DNA from: Variovorax sp. OV700
Lineage (GTDB): Bacteria > Pseudomonadota > Gammaproteobacteria > Burkholderiales > Burkholderiaceae_C
DNA: 64,000 bases
Direction: 5' to 3'
Assembly (NCBI RefSeq): GCF_900099805.1
Contig: NZ_FNDR01000012.1
Location: 124,001 to 188,000 of the forward strand
Both the position numbers and the translations under genes were made by a program. Positions 49,608 to 56,426 of this stretch are shown here, piece after piece (the stretch's first letter is position 1; each line of letters opens with the position of its first letter). The notes beneath the pieces were generated by a model. The model was given only the letters and a program-made list of their open reading frames with translations, had not been told where the DNA came from and searched no databases.

Positions 49608-50957
49608 ATGTTCAAGAAGATCCTGGTTGCAAACCGGGGGGAAATTGCCCTCCGGATCCAGCGCGCCTGCAGCGAGCTCGGCATCAAGGCCGTGATGGTC
49701 TATTCGGAAGCCGACCGCGACGCGAAGTACGTCAAGCTCGCGCAGGAGGCCGTTTGCATCGGCCCGGCGCCGTCGTCGCTCAGCTATCTCAACATGCCGG
49801 CGATCATCTCGGCGGCCGAAGTGACCGACGCCGAGGCGATTCATCCCGGCTACGGTTTCCTGAGCGAGAACGCCAATTTCGCCGAACGGGTGGAGCAGAG
49901 CGGTTTCCAGTTCATCGGCCCCACGCCCGACAACATCCGCACGATGGGCGACAAGGTCTCAGCCAAGCAGGCCATGATCAAGGCCGGCGTGCCTTGCGTG
50001 CCCGGCTCCGAGGGCGAGCTCTCGGATGACGCCGCCACCAACAAGCGCATTGCCCGAGCGATCGGCTACCCGGTCATCATCAAGGCGGCTGGCGGCGGCG
50101 GTGGCCGCGGCATGCGCGTGGTGCACACCGAAGCGGCACTGATCAACGCGATCCAGATGACCAAGGCGGAAGCCGGCGCGGCCTTCAGCAATCCGGCCGT
50201 GTACATGGAGAAGTTCCTCCAGAATCCGCGCCACATCGAAATCCAGATCCTGGCCGACAAGCACAAGAACGCCGTTTATCTGGGCGAGCGCGACTGCTCC
50301 ATGCAGCGGCGCCACCAGAAGGTGATCGAGGAATCGCCGGCCCCCGGCATTCCGCGCAAGCTGATTGAGAAGATCGGCGAGCGCTGTGCCGCAGCCTGCA
50401 AGAAGATCGGCTACCGCGGCGCCGGCACCTTCGAGTTCCTCTACGAGAACGGCGAGTTCTACTTCATCGAGATGAACACGCGCGTGCAGGTGGAGCATCC
50501 GGTGACCGAGTTCACCACCGGCATCGACATCGTGAAGACGCAGATCATGGTGGCGGCCGGCGAAAAGCTGCCGTTCACCCAGCGCCAGATCGAGATGCGC
50601 GGCCACGCCATCGAGGTCCGCATCAACGCCGAAGACGCCTGGAAGTTCACGCCGTCGCCGGGCCGCATCACCATGTGGCACCCGCCGGGCGGGCCTGGCG
50701 TGCGCGTCGATTCGCATGCGTACACCAACTACTTCGTGCCGCCGAACTACGACTCGATGATCGGCAAGATCATTGTCTACGGCGACACGCGCGAGCAGGC
50801 CATGGCCCGCATGCGTACCGCGCTCAACGAGACCGTGATCGAAGGCATCCAGACCAACATCCCGCTGCACCGCGAGCTGATGGTCGACGCCAAGTTCATG
50901 AGCGGCGGTACCAACATCCACTATCTGGAAGAGTGGCTGGCGGCGCACAAGCGCTGA
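49608..50957 (+). CDS. accC: Biotin carboxylase subunit of acetyl-CoA carboxylase AccC
   Basis: AccC, 449 residues, carboxylates AccB-biotin using ATP and bicarbonate. Motifs: FKKILVANRGEIALRI at the start, HPGYGFLSENANFAE, the ATP-grasp glycine loop KAAGGGGGRGMRVV, ERDCSMQRRHQKVIEESPAP, EMNTRVQVEHPVTE and GHAIEVRINAED. Length equals E. coli AccC. ATG 49608 is used instead of GTG 49602, which overlaps the accB stop. prmA lies 13 bp downstream. Confidence 0.97.
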   Translation: MFKKILVANRGEIALRIQRACSELGIKAVMVYSEADRDAKYVKLAQEAVCIGPAPSSLSYLNMPAIISAAEVTDAEAIHPGYGFLSENANFAERVEQSGFQFIGPTPDNIRTMGDKVSAKQAMIKAGVPCVPGSEGELSDDAATNKRIARAIGYPVIIKAAGGGGGRGMRVVHTEAALINAIQMTKAEAGAAFSNPAVYMEKFLQNPRHIEIQILADKHKNAVYLGERDCSMQRRHQKVIEESPAPGIPRKLIEKIGERCAAACKKIGYRGAGTFEFLYENGEFYFIEMNTRVQVEHPVTEFTTGIDIVKTQIMVAAGEKLPFTQRQIEMRGHAIEVRINAEDAWKFTPSPGRITMWHPPGGPGVRVDSHAYTNYFVPPNYDSMIGKIIVYGDTREQAMARMRTALNETVIEGIQTNIPLHRELMVDAKFMSGGTNIHYLEEWLAAHKR

Positions 50958-50970
50958 ACGGCACCACGGC

Positions 50971-51855
50971 ATGTTTGAACTACGCCTCATGGCGCCGGAA
51001 GACCGGGTCGAGATGCTCGGCGATGCGCTCGACGCACTCGATGCGCTGAGCGTGTCGGTCGAAGACGCCGACGCGCAGACCGACGCCGAGCAGGCGTTGT
51101 TCGGCGAGCCTGGCATGCCGCCGCCCAAGGAAGGCTGGCAACGTTCGCGCGTGATCGCGCTGTTTGCCGACGAAGCGCTTGCCAAGGACGCTGCGTCGGT
51201 GCTCGCGCTGCAAGACTTCTTCAAAGGCTGCGAGGTGCTCGGCGTGGCGCCGGTGCCCGAGCAAGACTGGGTGCGGCTCACGCAATCGCAGTTTGCGCCG
51301 GTCGAGATCACGTCCGAGTTCTGGATCGTCCCCACGTGGCACGAGCCGCCCGAACAGGCAAAGCAGGTGATCCGCCTGGACCCGGGGCTCGCCTTCGGTA
51401 CCGGCACGCACCCCACCACGCGCATGTGCCTGCGCTGGATCGCCAAGCAAGGCGCATTCGCCGGCCAGCGCGTGCTCGACTACGGCTGCGGCTCCGGCAT
51501 CCTCGCGATTGGCGCGGCGAAGTTCGGTGCGCCCGACATCGACGCCGTCGACATCGACGAAGCGGCCGTTTCGTCGACCCGCCTCAATGCCGAAGCCAAC
51601 GGCGTGCGCCTGAACGCCGGCCTGCCTGAAGCAGCCAAGGGACGCTACGGCACGGTGCTGGCCAACATCCTGGCCACGCCGCTCAAGGTGCTTGCGCCAC
51701 TTTTGTGCAGCCACGTGGCGCCCGGTGGGTCGCTGGTGCTGGCCGGCATCCTCGAGCGCCAGGCCGACGAACTGAAGCAGGCCTATGCGCCGTATGCTGC
51801 GCTCGAAGTCAGCGACAGCGAGGACGGCTGGATCCTCATGACGGCGCGCTGCTGA
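50971..51855 (+). CDS. prmA: Ribosomal protein L11 methyltransferase PrmA
   Basis: PrmA, 294 residues, trimethylates L11 at several lysines and its N-terminus using S-adenosylmethionine. The N-terminal substrate-recognition domain (about 1-100) precedes the Rossmann domain with RLDPGLAFGTGTHPTTRMCL, VLDYGCGSGILAIGAAKFGA, DIDEAAV and VLANILATPL (NxxxxP catalytic-loop pattern). PrmA next to accC is a known arrangement in Proteobacteria. Confidence 0.95.
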   Translation: MFELRLMAPEDRVEMLGDALDALDALSVSVEDADAQTDAEQALFGEPGMPPPKEGWQRSRVIALFADEALAKDAASVLALQDFFKGCEVLGVAPVPEQDWVRLTQSQFAPVEITSEFWIVPTWHEPPEQAKQVIRLDPGLAFGTGTHPTTRMCLRWIAKQGAFAGQRVLDYGCGSGILAIGAAKFGAPDIDAVDIDEAAVSSTRLNAEANGVRLNAGLPEAAKGRYGTVLANILATPLKVLAPLLCSHVAPGGSLVLAGILERQADELKQAYAPYAALEVSDSEDGWILMTARC

Positions 51856-51913
51856 GGACGCAGCGGGCCATTCGTGTCGCTCTGATTCCCCTGGCGCGGC
51901 GAGGGCCCAACCC

Positions 51914-51919
51914 TACAAT
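51914..51919 (+). promoter_or_regulatory. -10-like TACAAT 9 bp before the DUF3426 gene
   Basis: TACAAT is 9 bp ahead of ATG 51929, in the 73-bp gap after prmA. No ribosome binding site is seen. The transcript would start within 1-3 nt of the start codon. Confidence 0.45.
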
Positions 51920-51928
51920 CGCCCGGTC

Positions 51929-53323
51929 ATGAGCCTCGTCACGCGCTGCCCCGCCTGCACCACCACCTTCAAGGTGGTTCGCGACCAGCTTCGCATCTCG
52001 GACGGGTGGGTGCGTTGCGGCCGCTGCAGCCACGTGTTCGACGCCACGCTCGATTTGCACGAGGCACCCGACGTTGCCCCGGTGGCCAGCGCGATTGCGT
52101 CGCCGCCATCGTCGGCGCCCGCTGCCCAATCCGAACCATCCGAGCGGCGGTCTTCCGAGCAGTCCCGGCAGGCGATTGAAGACGCGGAATTCTTCGAAGA
52201 CGAGCCCGAGCTCGGCGAGGCGCCGGAAGCTTCCGCCGCGGTGCCGCCCGGCGAGCAGATTGAGACTCCATCGGCTGCGCCGGTGTCCGAGCCCGAATCA
52301 CCGCCGGCACCAGCGCCCGTATCCGCATCGACTTCGGCCTCGGCCCTGGTCCTGCCAGCGCATGGCATCGTCGCGGACGAGCTGTGGTCCGACTTCGAGG
52401 CCAACGAGCCCGAGTGGCGTCCTCCGCCCAGTTCGCTGCCGCCGTTTCCGAACATCGACCTGAATCTTGGGGCTTCTCCCTCGCCCCCGCCACCGCCGCC
52501 ACCTCCCTTGCCGGCCCTGCGCCTCAAGGCCCGCGAACTGGTGGCCTCGGCCAGCGATGAGAACGAGAAGCACGAACCTGCGATGGACCGCGACCAGGTG
52601 CAGATGCAGAAGGCGCTGCGCCGGGCGCGCATCAAGTCCGCCAAGATCGCCAGCGCCAAGGCGCGGGACGAGCGCGCCGCCGCCAAGGCATCGGCCTCGA
52701 TGGTGCGCGAGGCGAGCGAACCCGACCCGGTCCTCTTGCCACTCCCATCGCTCCGCGATGACGCAGAAGAAGACTCCGAACGGCTTCCGCTCTTTGGCGG
52801 CGAGGAGCCGAGCCGCGATGCCACGGGGTTCTGGCAGCGCAGCGCGGTGCGGCGCTGGCTCTGGGTTCTTGCGGTGCTTGCCTTCCTGCTGTTGGCCGTC
52901 CAGGTCTTGCGGCACGAGCGCGATGGCATTGTGGCCCGCCAGCCGAACCTTCGTCCGGCGCTTGCCGCGCTGTGCGGTTTTACCGGTTGCGAGCTCACGG
53001 CGTTGCGCCAGATCGGTGACATCGTGATCGAGGGCGCCGCCTTCGCGCGCGAGAAGACCGGCAACAACGACTACCGGTTGAGCTTCACCCTGCGCAACGG
53101 TGCCACCGTTCCGCTGGCCATGCCGGCGGTCGAGCTTTCGCTGCTCGACTCGCAGGAGCGCGCCGTGCTGCGCCGCGTGTTGACGGCTACGGACTATGGC
53201 GCGCCGGCGGTGCTTCCGCCGCGCGCCGACCAAGCCGCGTCGTTGCCGCTGGCCTTGTCCGCCACAGAGGCGGCGACGCTGCCGCCCATTGCCGGCTACC
53301 GCGTCGAAGCGTTCTATCCTTGA
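51929..53323 (+). CDS. Zinc-ribbon (MJ0042-type) and DUF3426 membrane protein
   Basis: The 464-residue protein begins with a zinc ribbon, TRCPACTTTFKV ... VRCGRCSHVFDA (CxxC-CxxC, residues 7-38), typical of the MJ0042/zf family. A long low-complexity region (about 50-260) rich in Pro, Ala, Ser and Glu, with runs of prolines, follows. A membrane helix (about 307-327, WLWVLAVLAFLLLAVQVL) leads to a DUF3426 domain (about 335-464; RPALAALCGFTGCELTALRQI, LSFTLRNGATVPLAMPAVELSLLD). Such proteins are frequent next to prmA in betaproteobacteria. Function unknown. The next gene is separated by a terminator. Confidence 0.85.
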   Translation: MSLVTRCPACTTTFKVVRDQLRISDGWVRCGRCSHVFDATLDLHEAPDVAPVASAIASPPSSAPAAQSEPSERRSSEQSRQAIEDAEFFEDEPELGEAPEASAAVPPGEQIETPSAAPVSEPESPPAPAPVSASTSASALVLPAHGIVADELWSDFEANEPEWRPPPSSLPPFPNIDLNLGASPSPPPPPPPPLPALRLKARELVASASDENEKHEPAMDRDQVQMQKALRRARIKSAKIASAKARDERAAAKASASMVREASEPDPVLLPLPSLRDDAEEDSERLPLFGGEEPSRDATGFWQRSAVRRWLWVLAVLAFLLLAVQVLRHERDGIVARQPNLRPALAALCGFTGCELTALRQIGDIVIEGAAFAREKTGNNDYRLSFTLRNGATVPLAMPAVELSLLDSQERAVLRRVLTATDYGAPAVLPPRADQAASLPLALSATEAATLPPIAGYRVEAFYP

Positions 53324-53353
53324 GCCGGGCGCGTGTTCGCCCCGCTCTTTTTT
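53322..53353 (+). terminator. Rho-independent terminator overlapping the DUF3426 stop
   Basis: GAGC-C-GGGCG (53322-53331) pairs with CGCCC-C-GCTC (53338-53347) with one C-C mismatch, loop CGTGTT, followed directly by TTTTTT. The stem begins within the stop codon. Confidence 0.8.
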
Positions 53354-53378
53354 CACCATTCCCAACCAACGGTTCACC

Positions 53379-54281
53379 ATGGCAGCAGTGATTTGCGGTT
53401 CCCTCGCGTTCGACACCATCATGACTTTCGAGGGCCGGTTCGCCGACCAGATCCTTCCGGACCAGCTGCACATCCTCAATGTGTCGTTCCTGGTGCCGGG
53501 CCTGCGGCGTGACTTCGGCGGCTGCGCCGGCAACATAGCCTACAGCCTGAACGCGCTGGGCGGCACGGCGCTGCCGATGGCCTCGCTCGGCAGCGATGGG
53601 GCCGACTACCTGGAGCGCATGCGCGGGTTGGGCATCAGCACCGAGTTCGTGCGCCAGCTGGACGACACCTTCACGGCGCAGGCGATGATCATGAACGACG
53701 TCGACAACAACCAGATCACCGCGTTCCACCCCGGCGCCATGCAGCAGGCGCACCTCACAAAGATCGCCGCCCGCGAAGACATCCACGTCGGCATCATCGC
53801 GCCCGACGGCCGCGAAGCCATGCTGCAGCACGCGGAACAGTTCGCGGCCGCCGGCATCCCGTTCGTGTTCGACCCGGGCCAAGGCCTGCCGATGTTCGAC
53901 GGCGATGCGCTGAAGCATTTCGTCGAACTGGCGAGCTGGGTCGTCGTCAACGACTACGAAGGAAAGATGCTGTCGCAGCGCACCGGCTGGAGCCTGGCCG
54001 AGATTTCGAAGCGCGTGCGCGGCCTGGTGGTCACGCTGGCGGGCGAGGGGTGCGAGGTCTGGACCGACGGCGAACGCGAGCATGTGCCGGGCGTGACGCC
54101 CGCCGCCGTGGTCGAGCCCACCGGTTGCGGCGATGCCTGGCGCGGCGCGCTGCTGTTCGGCCTGGAAAAAGAATGGCCACTCGCGCAGTGCGCGGCATTG
54201 GGCAACCGCATTGGCGCACTCAAGATTGCGCAGCGCGGGCCGCAAAACTACCAGATCGACAGGCAGGCGCTCGGCCTCTGA
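53379..54281 (+). CDS. PfkB-family carbohydrate (adenosine-like) kinase
   Basis: The 300-residue ribokinase-like enzyme has the start AVICGSLAFDTIMTFEGRF, the glycine pair FGGCAGNIAYSLNALGG and the ATP/anion-hole motif PTGCGDAWRGALLFGL, where the catalytic Asp (GxGD) is kept but Ala of the usual DTGAGD is Cys. FDPGQGLPMF and VVNDYEGKML also fit the adenosine kinase-like branch. The true substrate (adenosine, ribose or another sugar or nucleoside) cannot be fixed from sequence. It is bounded by terminators on both sides and is a single-gene unit. Confidence 0.87.
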   Translation: MAAVICGSLAFDTIMTFEGRFADQILPDQLHILNVSFLVPGLRRDFGGCAGNIAYSLNALGGTALPMASLGSDGADYLERMRGLGISTEFVRQLDDTFTAQAMIMNDVDNNQITAFHPGAMQQAHLTKIAAREDIHVGIIAPDGREAMLQHAEQFAAAGIPFVFDPGQGLPMFDGDALKHFVELASWVVVNDYEGKMLSQRTGWSLAEISKRVRGLVVTLAGEGCEVWTDGEREHVPGVTPAAVVEPTGCGDAWRGALLFGLEKEWPLAQCAALGNRIGALKIAQRGPQNYQIDRQALGL

Positions 54282-54302
54282 GCCGCGGGATCAGGCGCCC
54301 AT

Positions 54303-54338
54303 AAAAAAAACCCGACACCGTGAGGTGCCGGGTTTTTT
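54303..54338. terminator. Bidirectional terminator
   Basis: A-run, CCCG-A-CACC (54311-54319), loop GTGA, GGTG-C-CGGG (54324-54332), then TTTTTT. The flanking A and T runs make it work for the plus-strand kinase and for the minus-strand histone-like gene that ends at 54361. Confidence 0.88.
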
Positions 54339-54360
54339 GCCGTCAAGGCCGCTGAGAAGC

Positions 54361-54873
54361 TCAGGGCTTGCTGGCCGTCGGAAACGGCCAGGCTGCCTGT
54401 GGGTTCAGCGTCGTTTGCGCAGCAGGAGCAGGCGCTGCGGCAGGGGCTGCCTTTGCAGCCTTCTTCGCAGCAGGCTTCTTGGCAGCAGCGGCAGGCTTGG
54501 CAGCGGGCTTTTTCGCGGCTTTCTTGGCCGCAGCCTTTTTGGCAGGAGCCTTCTTGGCGGCAGCCTTCTTCGCAGGGGCCTTCTTGGCAGCGGCCTTCTT
54601 GGCCGGAGCCTTCTTGGCAGCGGCCTTCTTGGCAGGAGCCTTCTTCGCCGGAGCCTTCTTGGCAGCGGCCTTCTTGGCCGGAGCTGCCTTCTTCGCGGCT
54701 ACCTTCTTCGCAGGCGCCTTCTTGGCGGCTACCTTCTTCGCTGCGACCTTCTTGGCCGGAGCCTTCTTCGCAGCTACCTTCTTGGCGGGAGCCTTCTTAG
54801 CGGCCGCGACCTTCTTTGCCGGAGCCTTCTTTGCAGCGGCTTTCTTAGCCGGCGCCTTCTTTGCAGTTGCCAT
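54361..54873 (-). CDS. Histone H1-like DNA-binding protein
   Basis: The 170-residue product is almost wholly Lys, Ala and Pro, built of about 15 repeats of the type KKAPAKKAA or KKVAAKKAP up to about residue 115, then AAKKPAAKPAAAAKKPAAKKAAK, and a neutral end TLNPQAAWPFPTASKP. Such H1-like (HctB/AlgP/BpH1-type) proteins bind and compact DNA without sequence specificity. The strict repeats make copy number prone to slippage, so length may vary between strains. AAGGAGA before ATG 54873 gives strong translation initiation. It lies downstream of nrdB on the same strand with its own upstream region. Confidence 0.87.
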   Translation of the reverse strand: MATAKKAPAKKAAAKKAPAKKVAAAKKAPAKKVAAKKAPAKKVAAKKVAAKKAPAKKVAAKKAAPAKKAAAKKAPAKKAPAKKAAAKKAPAKKAAAKKAPAKKAAAKKAPAKKAAAKKAAKKPAAKPAAAAKKPAAKKAAKAAPAAAPAPAAQTTLNPQAAWPFPTASKP

Positions 54874-55069
54874 TTCTATTTCTCCTTGATCAAGTTGAAA
54901 AAATCAACCTATTGAAGCACTCCACGCACGTTGGTAGCGTGAAGCGATTCATGGCGTTGGAATCTGAGCCCCAGCACCATGAACACCTGAGCCCTCGTCC
55001 ATGCCGCGCTCTTCGGCGCGATCGGTGGCAAGGGCAATTCTTGAATTCATTAATTCTTGTCGGAAAGAT
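54874..55069 (-). other. Upstream region of the histone-like gene with AATTCTTG direct repeats
   Basis: This 196-bp gap between nrdB and the H1-like gene (both minus) is AT-richer than its surroundings near 55030-55065. It contains two copies of AATTCTTG (55036-55043 and 55052-55059), 16 bp apart, with a GAATTC between them. This may be an operator or an UP-like promoter element. No clear -10/-35 pair was fixed, and no terminator for nrdB was found. Confidence 0.35.
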
Positions 55070-56248
55070 TCAATCCCACGAGAGCGCGCCGCCCGATTGG
55101 TACTCGATCACGCGGGTCTCGAAAAAGTTGCGCTCTTTCTTCAGGTCAATCATCTCGCTCATCCAGGGGAACGGGTTTTCCTCGTTCGGGAAGAGCGTTT
55201 CGAGGCCGATCTGCTGTGCCCGCCGATTGGCGATGTAGCGCAGGTAGCCCTTGAACATGGAGGCGTTCATGCCGAGCACACCACGCGGCATGGTGTCTTC
55301 GGCGTATTTGTACTCGAGCTCGACGGCCTTCATGAAGAGGGCCTTGATTTCCGCCTTGAACTCGTTGGTCCAGAGGCCGGGGTTCTCGAGCTTGAGCTGG
55401 TTGATCAGGTCGATGCCGAAATTGCAGTGCATCGATTCGTCGCGAAGGATGTACTGGTACTGCTCGGCGGCACCGGTCATCTTGTTCTGGCGGCCCAGCG
55501 CGAGGATCTGCGTGAAGCCGACGTAGAAGAAGAGGCCCTCCATCAGGCAGGCGAACACGATCAGCGACTTGAGCAGCGTCTGGTCGGTTTCGTGCGTGCC
55601 GGTCTTGAAGAGCGGGTCGCTGATGGCGTCGATGAACGGGATCAGGAACTGGTCCTTCTCGCGGATCGACGGCACTTCGTTGTAGGCGTTGAAGATCTCG
55701 CTCTCGTCCAGGCCGAGCGACTCGACGATGTACTGGTACGCGTGCGTGTGGATCGCTTCTTCGAACGCCTGGCGCAGCAGGAACTGGCGGCATTCGGGTG
55801 CCGTGATGTGGCGGTAGGTGCCCAGCACGATGTTGTTGGCGGCCAGCGAATCGGCGGTCACGAAGAAGCCGAGGTTGCGCTTGACGATGCGGCGCTCGTC
55901 TTCGGTCAGGCCGTTCGGGTCTTTCCACAACGCGATGTCGCGCGTCATGTTCACTTCTTGCGGCATCCAGTGGTTGGCGCAGGTGGCCAGGTACTTTTCC
56001 CAGGCCCACTTGTACTTGAACGGCACCAGCTGGTTGACGTCGGTCTGGCCGTTGATGATGCGCTTGTCGGAAGCCTTGACGCGCTGCGCAGCGACGGGGG
56101 CTGCTGTGGGCTGCTGTGCAATCGACGAAGTCGGAGCATCCACCGATCGGCCTGCGGTCATGCCGCTGGTCGATGCGTGGTGTTGCTGCAATCCTTGTTG
56201 CATATCCTTTGATAAGGAGGGCTTGACTTCTTCGTCCCAGGTCAACAT
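55070..56248 (-). CDS. nrdB: Ribonucleotide reductase class Ia small subunit NrdB
   Basis: NrdB, 392 residues, holds the diiron-tyrosyl radical that starts reduction of ribonucleoside diphosphates by NrdA. Iron ligands and radical Tyr are visible: Asp in FFVTADSLAANN, Glu/His/Tyr in FEEAIHTHAYQY, Glu in FACLMEGLFFYVGF and Glu/His in LRDESMHCNFGIDL. The C-terminus (EYQSGGALSWD) suits docking to NrdA. Residues about 11-60 (Gln/Ser/Thr/Ala-rich) form an extra low-complexity segment between the start MLTWDEEVKP and the conserved core at RIINGQTDVNQL. ATG 56248 is used; the longer frame would need TTG 56260. Confidence 0.95.
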   Translation of the reverse strand: MLTWDEEVKPSLSKDMQQGLQQHHASTSGMTAGRSVDAPTSSIAQQPTAAPVAAQRVKASDKRIINGQTDVNQLVPFKYKWAWEKYLATCANHWMPQEVNMTRDIALWKDPNGLTEDERRIVKRNLGFFVTADSLAANNIVLGTYRHITAPECRQFLLRQAFEEAIHTHAYQYIVESLGLDESEIFNAYNEVPSIREKDQFLIPFIDAISDPLFKTGTHETDQTLLKSLIVFACLMEGLFFYVGFTQILALGRQNKMTGAAEQYQYILRDESMHCNFGIDLINQLKLENPGLWTNEFKAEIKALFMKAVELEYKYAEDTMPRGVLGMNASMFKGYLRYIANRRAQQIGLETLFPNEENPFPWMSEMIDLKKERNFFETRVIEYQSGGALSWD

Positions 56249-56266
56249 AGAAAAATCCAATGCTCA

Positions 56267-56294
56267 ATTATCGGAGCAACGATGTGAGTTGCAA
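56267..56294 (-). promoter_or_regulatory. Candidate nrdB promoter
   Basis: On the minus strand TTGCAA (56289-56294) and GATAAT (56267-56272) are 16 bp apart, a good sigma70 match. It lies in the 166-bp gap between nrdA and nrdB, so nrdB may be made partly independently of nrdA. No NrdR box was found here. Confidence 0.5.
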
Positions 56295-56426
56295 AGTGCT
56301 CGTTCACGTCGCGCTCCATTTATGTGGTTGTTATGTTGCTCTCATGCATCGCGCGATGTCAGTCGATGCCGTGATCGACTGAGAGTTCGCGCGTCGTGCA
56401 TGCACCTCTCTGACTTCACTGACGCG

